From contig NC_088101.1 of assembly GCF_036370855.1 (NCBI RefSeq), forward strand, positions 999,501 to 1,063,500: DNA of 64,000 bases. The letters run 5' to 3'. The position numbers and the translations under genes are program-made. The notes beneath the pieces are model-generated. The model was given only the letters and a program-made list of their open reading frames with translations. It did no database searches and was not told where the DNA came from. Positions 11,501 through 23,529 of the stretch are shown one piece after another; within the stretch, counting starts at the first letter, position 1, and each line of letters begins with the position of its first letter. Source of the stretch: Dromaius novaehollandiae. Taxonomy: Eukaryota > Chordata > Aves > Casuariiformes > Dromaiidae.

Positions 11501-14500
11501 GGTTTCACCCTCCATCAGTGCCATGGAAATCGCCACGGTAAGGCGCACCTGCCCTGTGGGGACTCCCGGCCATGGGGTCAGCAGGAGACTTGCATGAACA
11601 GAGGGATCCCTAATCAGTGGGGCTAACGGGGCCTTGCGGTCACTGGGGAGAGGGCTTGCACTGTCCTTGCGCAGGGACTAAGCAAAAGCTTCCCTCCTGG
11701 CTCCCAGCGAGCTCTGCTTGCCCTCAGGATCAGTGCATGGGGGCCCTGACCTCCTCCTCCGTGCCGTCACCCAGCTCAGCAGAGCCCCTGCCCCCGGTTC
11801 TCCTGGTGTCGCTGTGCCAGCACTGTCCCGTCTCTCTCCAGAGCCGCTCCGGCTGCTCAGCCAAGCACTGCCATCGGCGCCCTCAGTGTGACCTCTCTGT
11901 CTTCCCTGTCCTCCTTTCTCCCATAGATGTTAAAGAAGTACCTCCAGCCCTCGGAGAGGGCGGATGCCATTGTCACGGCCATCCGGGGCATGACAACTTC
12001 CAGCACCTAGGAGACACAGGCAGCTGCTCTCATGCTTGGTGTGCTTGTGCCAGACAGTGCCTCCCAGCTGGAGCACATAAGTAGCCTGCGACTGGGGTGT
12101 CCAGGGCTGGAGCCCTCCGTGGGCATCGTTCAGCCTCTGAGTGCAGGCGTCCCAGGCACCTGGCACCTTGGAGGCCAGCACAGGGTGGTGGAAGGAGAAG
12201 CACTTCTCCGTGGGAGCTGGGGAAATGGCTGCATATGGCAGCAGCCCCACTCTCAGACGTGTTGCCTCCGGGTGGCAGACATCGTGAGCTGCATCTGCAC
12301 TAGCCTGGTGTCCATCGCAGATGTGTCTGCCCAGCACAGCCTGCACAAGGCCCTTCTGCAGCTGACCTGTGTGAGCCCCAACGAGATGGTCATGAGCCTG
12401 TTGTGGCATTCACCATCATGCAACAGGTAAGGGGCCCAGCTGCCTCTAGGCCCTCCACCTGCCGGGGAGGGGGCAATGGGCAGAGGCAGGGCCCCCTCTG
12501 TCCTTCCCCACGCGCCCCCAAGCCATGACCTCCCCTGCAACGCACACGTGCAGCACCTCAGGGCCCGGCTGGCAGGGTTCTGCCCAGGGCCAGGCCACCG
12601 CTGTGCCAGCGCGCCCCTGTGCTGAGCACTGCCTGGGGCTCGGTGAGTCCCAATACGGAGCCTGTGTGAGCAGCCCTGCGTCCTCCCCCACCTCGGCGTC
12701 TCCTTGTCGTGCTCGGCAGGTTGGAAACCTGGGGTAGGGCTAGGGCTGGAGGGCAGAGCAGGGCCAACACGGAGCTCGGGCAGGCTGCAAGGGCTGGGAC
12801 GGGGAATCCAGGGGCACGTGCCAGGTGCATGAGGTCCACCCAGGGTGCGGATTGTGCCAACCCAGGAAGGTTGGGCTCAGTTTGTAACGTGCCCATGACA
12901 AAAGTGCTGCCATGACTTAGCTCTGTCCAGGCAGCCGAGCCGGCTGCTCCATCTGTATGCCGTGTGGCCTGGGGAGGTGCTGGAGCCTCGCCTACCCAGG
13001 CTTGGGCCGCGTGACAAGGCGGGTCTCAACAGCAAGAGCTGTCGCTGGGTGTTTTCTGCAGGCAGCCGGGGCCCTGCAGGAGATCATGGGACAGCCCACC
13101 TGCCCGCAGCAGCTGGAGGCAATTTTCCCCCGGCTCTTCTTGGCGCTGCTGTTGGGGATATCCCTCAGCACAGACCTGACGCAGCAGGAGATCGGTATCA
13201 GGAAAGGGAGCCGGCACTGCCTGGCTCTGAGAACTGCCGGGGGAGAGCCAGTGTTTCCAGGCACAAGAGCGGGTGATGCCTAGGAGCAGTCACCTCCCAA
13301 AGCCCTGCAGGCCCCTGCCGTGGGGCTTGGGCTGGTGCGATACAGAGCGCCAGGGTCTGTCTACAGGCAGCCCCCCAAAGGCAGCCCACTGGGCAGGCCC
13401 GGGATGCGCAGGGGAGCGCTGGAAGAGCCCAGGGAAGCGGGCAGGAAGGAGGTTGCGTTAGAAGGCCAGGCTTCAGGGTAGGCGGGGTGCTTTTCCAGGC
13501 TCCTGCAACAGGAACCTCCTGGTGCTGGGCACTAGCTTTCCAAGGGGGAGGTGTGGTGGGCAAAGACAACGCCACCATAAGCCAATGCTGCCAGCTGCTG
13601 GAGCCGAGCACAAATGTGGCCCTGCCCTGCCTGTCCTGGTGCACGGGGGAATGGCTATGCAGGGCAGTGCAATCCCAGCAGAGGTTTACCTGGCCCGCTG
13701 AGGACCAAAGGCGCCTTCTTCTCCCTGCCAGAGAGATGCGGAAGCGCCCAAGAGCCTTGTGTTTCTGGATCTTCGACCTGCTGGCACCACTGTTGAGCAG
13801 GGAGCAGCCCTCCCAGGGCTTCCCCCTCACGGCTTTCCTTGATGAGGCAAGCCTGATGGCAAGCGGTGCCTCTCAGAGGTACCTCTAAGCACCGTCTTGT
13901 GCTTAGAGGCTGTGCTGTCCTGCGCCTGCAGCTGCAGGGCGGGCAGCAGTCAGTGGAGCTGGGCCAGTGGGTGCCCTGCGATTAGCAGCCTTGGCCTCAG
14001 CCCACTTCTGCTGGGGTAACGCTGTGGTCGCCACTTGTATTTTGTGCCTCCTTCACGCCAGCGCTCTCTACTCCACTGCTCCTCAAAGGCGTGAGAGTAA
14101 GAAGCTGTGGGTGGCTGAGAGGAGCGGAGCAGCAGGCTGTGGCCTGTGCCTTGAGGCCCAGGGCAAGGAGGGCTCTGGGGAGCTCTGCAACCCCTGCTGC
14201 CTTCGGTCTGGGCTTTGCCTGGACCTGGTGCCCTTGCCCTGAGCCGATGGGTGGATCCAGCACGGCACGATGCGGGGTGTGCTGCCAGCTTTGCCAGCGT
14301 CTCCGTGTTGTGTGTGTTTCAGCTGCTGGTCTGCCCTGACCTTCGGGGAGAGGAGGACTCTGACCAGAGCCTCTTCCTGAAGAATCTCCAAAGTCAGCAC
14401 CTGAGGATGCGTGGGCTAGTCCGCAGAGGCCTCATGATGCTCTCTGAGAGACCGGAGATGGTGAGCAGGGCTCGGCCGGGGGAAGCCGGGTCAGGGTAGG

Positions 14501-17500
14501 GGCTGCTGAGTAGTCCAGTAGCTGGGACTTTGCCGGGGAGCGGGAGCCGTGGTAGCTGCTCCTAGCTCTCCTGCTGCCCCCTTCATCTGCCCTTGCGCCC
14601 TTCGGGCCAGGCCCTTGGCTATGCTGTGCCGGGAGAAAGGCCCCAGAGCCTGCAGCTGATCAGGGGGCGAGGAGCCTGGGCTGTGCTCTCCTCCCTCCCT
14701 GCACCACCGGTCCCCACCCCGCTGCAGCTGTGCCGGGAAGCCCTGCTTGCCAGGTGGTTGCTGCAGTAATTCTCTTGCTCATTTCTGGCAAGCTAGAGGG
14801 GAAGCTGCTGTCTAATAAGCAGAGCGTTTTGTTGAAGGAATTTCCCAGTCACCACCTTTTCCCATAGGAATTACGCCGTTGCCTCCTGAGATTGTTGCAG
14901 GAATTACGCAGTTGCCACCTTCAGCTGCTCTGGCTCGACCTTAGGTCTCCGCTTATTTTCCCAACTAAACATGTGAATATTTTCCCAAACTAGCACGGTT
15001 TATTGCGCGTACTAAAGATACAGCCCAGGCTGGCTGCCTCCAAGGAGGGACCCCCGACACAGGGTCTTCGTTCTTTTTATCCAGGCGCAACCCGATTGCA
15101 AACCCACCACCCCCATAGTCTGATCCTCGTGCACCAATCCTGCGACTTCTCTTGTTCATTTTCTTGTGGCCCATCGGTGCTCTCTGTTGCTGGGAGGCAT
15201 TTCTTCAGGTCACCGCTGCATGAGTTGTCTGCGATGGCTACGCTATTCCTTGTTGTGTAAAAGCCGGCTCCAGCTGGCCTTGGCTGCGCCCTTGGCCGTG
15301 GCCTCTGGCTCCCACTACTTCAGTGACTAGTGCTAAGTGTTAGGACTCTTGCTCCTCCCTCCTTACAGCTTTTTCCAGCCCGGTCTTTCATTGCTTCACA
15401 AAACAGAGACGTGTGTTTCCTGCAGGCAAGAACACTACAATTCCTGCTGCCAGACGTCATGAATCCAATGCGGGATGTGGACAGGGATGTCAGCACGAAG
15501 GCCCTGATGGTGCTCAGCAACGTGCTGCATTTCATGGACAGGCAGATGGCCGGCCCAATCGCTCTACAGCTGACCAAGCAGCTCCTGCTGCTCTTTGATG
15601 ATGGAAAGGCTGGGGGGAGAGAGAGCTGGGGGTCCTCTTGGCCTGTGCATAGGCCTCTGTGCAGGGTCATGGCTGCGGTGTGTTTGTCTCCACACACATT
15701 TTCGAGCATGTGAAGCTGTGCCTCCCACCATGGACCCTGGGTGCCGCTGGGAAACGTTTAGCCCTGTGCTTATCAGAGCATTGCCTTGTCCTGCCCTTGG
15801 TGTCCTAGGCTGTCTGCAGGCCCAAGCTTGCTCTTAGAGCCCAGAGGGCTCAGTGGCAGCTGGACACTGCTGCCGAGCAGGACCGCCTGCTTTCACCGCT
15901 TGCTGGGGCAAGCAGGGGAGACCTTGCAGGCAGGGTGGGCTCATGGTGAGCTTGGAGCAGCCAGCACTGAGGTCGTCCCCTCTTCCTTCCCACCAGCAGT
16001 CCAGGTGCGTGCGAGAACTCTCCATTCGCCTCTTTGCAGAAGTGATGGAGATTGTAGGGGGCTCTGTTTTACAGGCAGGTGGAGAGGCAAGTGCGAGGCA
16101 GCCTGCTCCTATTATTCTTCCACCTGCATGGTCAGATCCAGAGCATGGCCCAGGTGTGGATTTGTAACCTGGCCAGTCATTTGGGGAGGGCGGTGCTGAC
16201 CCCCCGAGGGTAGACCTGAGCATCAGGAGCAAGAGCTGTGGCAGTCATACCCTTTGAATGTGTGTGCCCATGGGGAGCAAGCTCGGGGGGTCCCTGAGGG
16301 CAGCACAGCACCCCCTCCCTGTCTGCTCGGGGCCCCCCATTGCCTTCATCCTCCTGCCATGGCTTCTCCTTCACAGATGGACAGAGAGGTGGGCTCCCCT
16401 CCCAGCTGCGCTCCGTCTGTATGCCTGACCCCCAGCCCCCCAAGTGCAGCCCGTAGGAAGAGTCCCTGCAGAGCCAGAGCTAATAAGGGCCACGAAGCTG
16501 GGCACGGACTTTTCCCAGGCCTGCTCTGCCTGGTCCAGGAGGGATCAGAAGCAGGCCAAGGCCACAAAGGCACTGAAGTCCCTATGGGCTTCCCAGGTGT
16601 CCCAGTAGGTGTCCAAGGCCAGGGTATTGACCCCCAACCTCTGTCCCCACCATTCTGCACGCACAGGACCCCCAAGTGTCTGGGCTGCAGCACGCCCCAG
16701 TTCCCAGAGGCATGGCCATGCCTGCACAGATGTCCTGCTTCTTGAGTTCCCCCTGCCTGGGGCCAGTGCACTTGGCCTGTGCAGAGGAGCACAGCAACTG
16801 CAAGGGGTTGTGAGAGGAAGAACCTGTGAGAGGAGCCCCTGCCATCTGGGCAGGGGGAGGCTGACGGGGAGGGAGATGCAGTCAGGGAAAGGGACTGAGC
16901 CTGCATGCTGGCCACTGGGCTCTGGAGCCTGGGTGCAAACAAGCACGATGGGGAGCCAAACACCATGCAGGGCGTTCCCCTTGGAGGCACTTCTGGATGA
17001 GCTGTGCCTTGAGGTCTCTGTGAGTGCAGCACTTAGGCCTCCCCTGACCTTGGCTACAGCTCAGCAGCTCTTGAGGATCTCTGTTCTGGAGCCCCAGCAG
17101 CACGAGGAGCCCGGGATGGTGGTTGTGCTGTGAGGGCATTGAAGCCGGTGGCAGACTCAGTCCCCTGCTGCATCTTCCCCTCATGAAAGGCCAGGAGAGG
17201 CTCTGAGGCTTGCCAAGAGGAGGGGGGTGCAAGGTCTCCTTTGCTTGGCTGCAACTGCCTTTCCCAGTCTCTGCTGCTCTGCAGGCCTCTCGGGAAGCTC
17301 TCATTCGTGCTGCCAAGCTCCTGAAGTGGAAGCAGCTCCAGTTTCTGACTGAGATGGCACAGAGCCGGAGGATCAGCGAGTGCTTGGTAAGCACAGCCGC
17401 AAAGCCCCCAGGACTAGGCCTGAACAAGGCCTGCCCCCCCCCACCCCCCCATGCTGAAAGTGTGCGCTGGAAAGCTGTGCTTTCTGCAAGCCACAGCCCC

Positions 17501-18864
17501 GAGTTGCCAGCCGAGAGCTGCACACCTCCTCCCCTTCCTCAGCCCGCGGCCGCAGCTGGCTCTTCTCAAGGCTCCTCGCCTCTCGCTGACACCTGGCATG
17601 CTGCAGGGGACCCTGGCGCAGCGGGTTCCTGGCAGCAGGATGGCACCTCAGCACCCCTGGCGCGGCCCCCTGCCCTCTGCTGCCTCCAGCCCTTGGTGCT
17701 GCATGGCTTGTGGCTGGGAGGTGTGACTGTCCGGGTGGGGAGAGCTGGCCCTGGACTGAGGCACTGGCTGCCTGAGTGGGGAAGATCTGCGGCCACCCGA
17801 TGCTCTTTTGCCCTCTCCAGCTTGTGGGGGACAGCAGCCGAGCAGAAGAGTATCTGTGCCAGAGCCTGCTGTGCTTAGAGAGCTCCCAAGAGTCCTTACG
17901 AGAAGAGGCCCTGAGGGTCATCAGTGAGTCACAGCCCCTCCTCGGGTCCTCGCTGTCCCAGGGCAGCCTGGCCCCAGCTGGCAGCAAGAACCAGCCCTGT
18001 TGGCTGCTGGAGCCCCAGCTGCCCAGTGCAGGGTCTGGGTGCCCAGGGGCGCCCTGTCTCCCTCTCCCATCCCTGTGCGCACCTGTGGGGCTGCTGGGAG
18101 CCTTGTTCAGTCCCTTTACGGCCTCCTTGAGCGTTTCATGCTGCAGACCGCACTGGGGCCAGGGTCAGCCCTGCCCAGGGGGAGGAGGGCATGTTTCCAG
18201 GCCACTTGGGCCGAGGGGAGCTGTGCTGCTGGGGATGGGCTGGGGAGGCAGATTTGTGATGGGCTGGCTGTGCACCCAGGACTTGTCAGGCGGTACCTGA
18301 AGGACCAGAGTGGGGAGAAACTGGAGAAGATCTGCAGCAGTGAGTGAGGGCAGCGGGGTGTCAGGTGGGGCTGGCAGGGAGAAGGAAAGACCCTGGGCAG
18401 GCAGCTTCAAGGCCTGCCCCAGGCAAGGAGGGCTCCGCTCCCTGTGCAGAGGAAGTGTGGCATGGGCAGAGGAGAGAGAGAGCTTTGGGGGGCATTTGCT
18501 TGCGGGCATTGCTGGCCAGCAAGTCTAGCTGATCCAGTTGTCGCCCCTGCTCCCTCCTGGCCATGAGAAGAGCTGGCTTGCGATGGCCCTGTCAGAAGGG
18601 GATGCCTAGGGTCTCTGCAGCTGTGGGGGTTTGATCTCTGCTCCGTTCCTTTCCTTCGCAGTACTTCAGTGCCTGGAGAATGACATCAGCCCCTCCGTCC
18701 GTTCCCTGGCGGCTGAAACAATCCTCATCTGGAGATCTCGGCAAAAGTCTCCATCCAAAGGCACGCGGGAAGCCCTGTGCTACTGGCTGAGGAGAGCGTG
18801 GAAGAGGTGGTGCTTGCCTCTGGGAGCTGGCTGTGTGTGCTGTGGGAGCTCTGCTCAGTCCTGA
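8519..18864 (+). pseudogene. Maestro heat-like repeat (MROH) family gene, probably inactivated
   Basis: Eighteen exon-like blocks follow the order of avian MROH7-like proteins: ..8617, 8814-8936, 9225-9304, ~9720-9837, 10140-10226, 10595-10778, 11428-11537, 11927-12080, 12279-12426, 13062-13194, 13732-13846, 14323-14460, 15426-15603, ~16000-16153, 17285-17386, 17821-17923, 18280-18339 and 18662-18864. Recognisable pieces include QKDWEATNTFW, LMMLSERPEM, NVLHFMDRQMAGPIALQL, LLKWKQLQFL, EEYLCQSLLCLE and SVRSLAAETILIWRSR. Most junctions are GT-AG with matching phases; 8937 and 13847 look like GC donors. Lesions are an in-frame TAG at 12008-12010, a phase clash between the blocks ending 12426 and starting 13062, ga in place of the expected gt donor at 15604, and a frame shift inside 16000-16153 near 16079. 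MROH proteins are HEAT-repeat proteins of unclear function. The start is uncertain; GTG at 8519 is only where the frame opens. A sequencing error could explain single lesions, not all of them. Confidence 0.8.
14955..15265 (-). mobile_element. LTR-like element inside an MROH intron
   Basis: Read on the minus strand, the segment has a TATA-like gataaaaag (about 15078-15086), a transcribed stretch, then AATAAA (about 15000-15005) followed by a T/G-rich tail. This is the U3-R-U5 order of a retroviral LTR. It lies in the intron between exons ending 14460 and starting 15426. The outer ends and a target duplication could not be fixed, so the limits are approximate and a solo LTR is only the best guess. 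Confidence 0.45.
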
Positions 18865-19499
18865 TCCTGTGGTGCTCTGCACACTGGGGACACCCGAGTG
18901 TCCTGGGCAGTCTGACTCGTTCCTGGCACCTCTCCCTTCCGTCGAAGGACAACCTCAGCCCTCTTGCTCTTCCTGTCCCATTCACGTTCTGCCCATTCAC
19001 TCTTCTGCTGTGCTTTTTTTCAAAGCAGCAGCCTTCTTTCTTTGCTATGTTTGGGTGTCCTTTCTTTATGGAGACAAAGGGCTGAAAAACAGCTCTCCCA
19101 CACCTATGCAATCGCTGCCCCAGCAGCTCCTTTCGTGTCTCCACCGTGCTGGGCCCATGGCCGTTTGCAAGCCCAGGGCAAGTGCTCAAGGCACGTGCAT
19201 CCCGCACATCTCTCACCTCCTTCTCTGCCCAGAGCCCTTCAGCTCAAAATACGCACGGTTCCTTGTGGGGGCTTGAGCAGGCACCCACAAGAGAGATGTT
19301 CCATCTCCCATGCTGAGGTTAAAGAGTACCAGACCCGTGATCATTTTGCAGCCACTTGAAACCCCAGCATTATGGCCAAGAGCCCCCCTCATTCTGCAGC
19401 TGCACATTGGGCGCCCTGTGCTTGGACCAGGCGTTCCAGCAGCACCTGGAGCGAAAGGCAAAGCCCTTCTTGTTGTCTTTTCCGTGCTTTGCCAGATTA

Positions 19500-19745
19500 A
19501 ACTCCAGGTGGCCTGGAGGTGATCCTTGAATATCAACCAGCTTTCTGGGACCCCTCTCCCACCAGGACCCTCTCCCACGGGCTTCTTTCAGGCAGGTCCC
19601 CAAAGAGGCCAGCGTTGCTTTTCTGAAATCCAGGGTTGTAATCCTCCTGTTTGCCCTGAACCCCACCATTTCATGGTCACTGCAGCCAAGGCCTACCCCA
19701 ACCTTTACACCCCCAAGCAGCCCTGCCTTGTTTGTAAGCACAAGG
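19500..19745 (-). mobile_element. CR1 LINE ORF2 fragment (end of endonuclease domain)
   Basis: Minus-strand translation gives DLVLTNKAGLLGGVKVG, LGCSDHEMVGF and LGTCLKEARG, a stretch typical of the avian CR1 endonuclease-to-RT region. Only about 80 residues remain. The 19085-19500 stretch beside it may contain further decayed CR1 sequence. Confidence 0.8.
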
Positions 19746-19827
19746 TCTGCAGACGGCTGCCTCTGCCACTTGCAGCAGGGACTAACCCACCACAATCACT
19801 CACCACTTCCTCCACCATCAGAACCAC

Positions 19828-20150
19828 TGAACATTCGTGTCGCAGAAAGCTACTAGCAGCCATCTACTTCAGACAGCCTTTATTCACACGCACTGGCAGC
19901 TACAGGGCAAGTGTGCCCGATACACAGGCCAGGCAGAGGCTTGCCTGCTTAGGGTGGTATAGTCACAATCTGATTGGCTAAATGTGCCATGAGGAGATAA
20001 GACAATGTTTTTTATTTTGTTTTTGGTTTTTTTTTCTCCACTAGCAACATCTACAACTTCTGATTGGAGAAAACCTCAGACAAGGTTCAAGACTTCATTC
20101 TTTGTTCTATCTAAAGAGGGCAGTGATTAGTAAAATGAAGTTGGTCTTAC
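19828..20150 (-). mobile_element. LTR-like block (family C), left arm copy
   Basis: On the minus strand the segment ends ...gtgaataaaggctgtctg... with the AATAAA about 50 bp before an end in ttca (19828), and carries ccaatcag-type CCAAT motifs upstream. A solo LTR is plausible. The 5' end and target duplication are not resolved. The mirror copy is at about 50320-50641. Confidence 0.4.
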
Positions 20151-20179
20151 TGCTCTTGATTTTCTTTTGCTTCCACATT

Positions 20180-20350
20180 GGAATAGGACACCCAGAGAAG
20201 TGGTGGACTCCCTGTCCCCGGCAATATTCAAGGCTCACCTTGACAGGGCTCTGGAAAACCTAATCGAAGGCCCTGCTTCCCAAGAGAAAGTCAGACCAGA
20301 TGATCTCCAGAGGACCCTTCCAACCTGGACTTTTCTGGGATCCAATATCC
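20180..20350 (+). mobile_element. CR1 LINE 3' end fragment, left arm
   Basis: Plus-strand translation gives REVVDSLSPAIFKAHLD, ALENLIEGPASQEK and DDLQRTLPTW, the terminal part of the CR1 3' region. The usual short terminal repeat is replaced by ttctgggatcc. The same 3' end recurs in all four IRG units. Confidence 0.75.
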
Positions 20351-20423
20351 CAAGCAAGACAGGCCTGTGGGTCAGGCTCTTGGAGGGTGACCGCAGGAGA
20401 GGCCGTCTGGGGCTGTGCTGCCC

Positions 20424-20591
20424 GCCTGCCAGGCATCAGAGGACGTCTTCCTACCTATCACAAGATGCCACAATGCCAAGGAGATACTTGGAGGAGTGGC
20501 TGAGCTTGATTGCTATATAACCAGCCATTGTGTTTTCAATAAAGGAGCTTTTGCACTCCCCTACCTGAGGTCCGTGTTGTCGTATGCCACA
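20424..20591 (+). mobile_element. Truncated LTR-A fragment, left arm
   Basis: It matches the R-U5 part of the ERV-A LTR at 24698-25081, including tatataacc, AATAAA and the terminal gccaca. U3 is cut off at about 20424 and abuts the unit-derived sequence gccccagacgg (reverse). The TTTGGG that follows (20592-20597) is the ERV-A target duplication read in reverse. Confidence 0.8.
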
Positions 20592-20844
20592 TTTGGGGAT
20601 TCTGGGTATGTGCTGCTTCCCTGCGGTGGTTTCAGAGGAGCTGCTGGAAGCAGCGAGGGCCCCATTCTCTAGCAGTGCTCACGCTGCTGAGTGCCAAAAG
20701 CTTACTGTTTGTGTGGGAGCAGGACTTCCCGTCTCAGGGTGTCCTCCCTTGTCTGCCCTATCCATACAGTCAAAGCATAGCTGATGTGGAGGGTGTCCAG
20801 AGTCAGCATTTCCCTTCTGGGGCAAAGTACGCTATTGTGGCATG

Positions 20845-21500
20845 TGTAGAGAACCGGTACTAAATGCGGTTTTGTCTCGACATTGCTGCTGCTGTGGCAG
20901 AGCCGCCACTGCCAAGGCGCATCGGGCAATGCCGCGCCGGCGCCCCCGGGAGCTGTCCGCGAGGTGAACAACCTCGTGCACCTGCATGGGGGAAAAAGGG
21001 GGCAAAAAGGGCAGAAGGCGGCTTCTAGAGGAACAGCACGTCTGGCACGAACCGCACGTACTCATTTGCCATCTGCGCATGAGCAGGAGACCCCCAGATG
21101 CCCCCAGCCCCTTTCTGGAAGGTTCCGGGAGGGTGGACTGCGCATGACAGCTAATCTGCTTGGGAAGTGAGAAAGCACCTCCCAGAGGGGGGCAAGAACC
21201 TATAAAAACTGCAGACTGGGTGAATGGGCGGGGCTTGTTTGCGACGACTGAAGATCTTGAGTGGAGTCAGCGGCACATCATCGGACTCGGAGTGGCAGTA
21301 GCTAGTTTCTTTTCTCCTTTTCCAGCTTTCTCTGACTTTTCCCCTCACCCTTGTTGCCCTCTCCCCTTCGCCTTTCCCCACCTTTTCTCCCCACTCCACT
21401 GAAAATAAAGTTAAAAGGTTGTACAATATTTGACTGGTTTTAGGGTCTTAATCTCGCCCTTGGGATCGTAACGAAACCTTCCCGATATTGGATCGGGACA
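20845..21500 (+). mobile_element. Solo LTR (family B), left arm
   Basis: The element starts TGTAGAGAACCGG and ends GGATCGGGACA. It contains tataaaa at 21201-21207 and AATAAA at 21404-21409. Flanking 5-mers GCATG (20840-20844) and GCACG (21501-21505) look like a target duplication with one mismatch. Its length is 656 bp. The mirror copy in the right arm has the same length, and a diverged relative lies at 47572-48292. Confidence 0.8.
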
Positions 21501-21924
21501 GCACGTTTCCATCCAGAGTGGGCAGTAAGCCCAAGCTTCATTGCCTTTGCTCATGGGAGGGGGACATCCCAGTGTGCTACAAAAGGTTCCCCTTGCTCTG
21601 AGTGGCTCTGTCGGGCCCCTGCTCTGCCCACTGCACCAGGCAAGGCTGCGGCCCCCGTCTCTGCGGACCCTGCTCTGCCTCACCTGTGTTGCAGGCCTGC
21701 CCAGCGCTGATGCCAGGTAGCACATGCCACACGCATGCCTGGTTTACCCACCAACTCCACGGGGCTTCCTGGTGCTGCGGGAAGCGTGGCCCCGGGACGT
21801 GGGCTAGAGGACTCAAAGCTCCCTCCGCTCTCTCTTCCATGGCCCTGGCGAGGAGGCCTGCAGCTGTCTTGAAAAGAAGGGAGCTACTTCCACCACTGCC
21901 TGTGCTGCTCTGTGGCCCAGGAGC

Positions 21925-22340
21925 ATGCGTAATGTCAGACTCCCATCCCCCTTGATCATTCTTCCATGAGACCACTGCCTTCCCAGACAGCCCTGACCCA
22001 TCAATAAAGGCAGTTAAAGCCTGAGGGAGAGGTGCACGAGAAAGATGAGTCTTGAGCTGTAAAGGCAGGGTTTGCAGCGAATGAAGCAGCTTGTGCCAGG
22101 GAATGGAGAAGCTAAGCTCCCCTCCAAAACCTGCAAGAGCAGCTTGGAGAGAGAGAGAGAGACTCTGCTGGAAGCAAAAGTTGAAGTCCTGCTTGGCCAG
22201 TGGGATAGAGATACTAGCCGGACCTTGTGCCAAAAGGCTTTGCAAATGATGGCACCCTTTCTGGATAAGCAGCGCCATCATCTCTAGCCCAGTGGTCACA
22301 GTCTTCAAGAAAGCATGTGCTAGAAACACCCACTCCAAGA
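21925..22340 (-). pseudogene. ERV-A RT connection and RNase H remnant
   Basis: Minus-strand translation shows an RT C-terminal segment (ALLIQKGCHHLQSLL, PWHKLLHSLQTLPL) running into LTAFIDGSG, where the first catalytic Asp of RNase H sits, then KAVVSWKNDQGGW. The frame then runs on into unrelated inverted-repeat sequence at 21924, so RNase H is truncated after its first strand. The catalytic RT palm with YxDD is absent between here and 22416. Confidence 0.7.
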
Positions 22341-22415
22341 TTCTTAAGGGATCATTGTCACCCGAAACCCATTGGCATAAGAGAGCATAAGGTTGAAAGA
22401 CATTATAAATCAGAA

Positions 22416-22880
22416 TCAGGTGAACAGGAAACATTGGAGAGATGCAAAGCGAAGTGTGGACTCCTGATTGTTGATCGCCGGAACCGTAAATGCAAATCGT
22501 GGCGCATCTGCTGGATGTAACAGTATAGTGAAAAAACAATCCTTAAGACCAATAACAGCAAGAGGCCATGATTCAGGTAACATTGCTGGTGACGGGATCC
22601 CAGGTTGCAGTGTCCCCATAGGTTCTATCAGTGCATTTACTGCACGTAGGTCATACAATAATCACCATTTACCACTTTTCTTTGGAATAACAAATACAGG
22701 AGTATTCCACGGACTAGTGGAGGGGACTATATGCCCTGCGCGAAGCTGCTCCTGCACCAGTCCATGTAACTTTTGCAGCCTTTCAGCTTTTAAGGGCCAC
22801 TGATTCACCCACACTGGCTCATCAGTCTTCCAGGTGAGTTTTACATAAGGCTGCACTTCAGTGACCCTTAGGATAAATTT
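22416..22880 (-). pseudogene. ERV-A reverse transcriptase N-terminal remnant
   Basis: The fingers and early palm are readable: [31 protein letters not shown], then an in-frame TGA at 22659-22661, then [14 protein letters not shown] and [16 protein letters not shown]. The first catalytic Asp is replaced by Gly in the segment corresponding to VIDLKDCFF. The frame ends at 22416, before the region where the YxDD box would lie. RT starts in the -1 frame relative to protease, as expected for a pro-pol frameshift. Confidence 0.75.
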
Positions 22881-23527
22881 GTTCCTATGACGACTCCCCA
22901 TTGACTTAACAGATCGTGGCCCCAAAGGGTACAAGGGGCTTGCACAACATAGAGGGTCATATAGCCCCGCTGTCCTTCGGGGCCCAACACCAATAACGGC
23001 TGGGCACTTTGCTTGGCAAATTGCATTCCACCAACGCCTACGATAGCCGTGGCTGGATTCCTTAGAGGCCAGTCCCGGGGCCAGTCTGACTGCATGATGA
23101 CTGACACAGCCGCTCCGGTATCCACCAGACCAGAGAAAGGTCGTCCATTGATGTAACATGTCATAAGCGGCTGGTTCTGGGTAATTGGATGTGCCCACAT
23201 AATTTGAGGTACATTGGTGCTCCCGAATCCCCCGAAGCGTTCTCCCCGACCTTTCGGTCCACTCACCTTAAACAACACCAGCTGGGCAATCTTCTCCCCT
23301 TTTTTAATATAACACAGGGGAGAGGGTGTCCACGCCATAATCTGTAACTCCCCCATAAAATCAGAGTCTATTACTCCTGGAAGAACAAAAAGTCCCATAC
23401 GGGTAACAGATGAGCGACCAAGCAAAAGAGCGCTGTGGCCGCCACCTAGCAGGCCCCATACTCCCGTGGGGAGAAGCTGCACTTTGGTGTCCGTAATCAG
23501 AACTGGCTGGGAGACGGCCAGGTCCAC
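22868..23527 (-). pseudogene. ERV-A dUTPase-protease block
   Basis: The first half has dUTPase-like sequence: VQLLPTGVWGLLGGG, GLFVLPGVIDSDFMGEL and [11 protein letters not shown]. The second half is an aspartic protease with [14 protein letters not shown] (DTGA near 23108-23128) and a C-terminal [10 protein letters not shown]. This order (dUTPase then protease) is that of betaretroviral pro. The frame is open for about 220 codons, but upstream it joins capsid directly, so the end of gag (C-terminal capsid and nucleocapsid) is deleted. Confidence 0.75.
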
Positions 23528-23529
23528 GC

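Larger units (their letters stand above)
18850..21924 (+). repeat. Left arm of large inverted repeat
   Basis: This arm is the reverse complement of 48521-51568. Matching landmarks in order are: MROH 3' end (18850-19085), CR1 fragment (19500-19740), LTR-like block (19828-20150), CR1 3' end (20180-20350), LTR-A fragment (20424-20591), 5 host-like segments including TTTGGG at 20592, and LTR-B (20845-21500). Homology runs through to cccaggagca at 21924. Relative to the right arm it has an extra ~420 bp at 19085-19500 and lacks ~380 bp of CR1 sequence at 19745 and ~22 bp near 20350. The spacer between the arms is 26.6 kb. Confidence 0.9.

Noticed and set aside
17210-17878. 222-codon frame
   Set aside because: It runs through an MROH exon and the following intron; only 17285-17386 is exon.
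21577-22539. 320-codon frame
   Set aside because: Only its middle is ERV-A RT/RNase H; the rest is inverted-repeat DNA read through the breakpoint.
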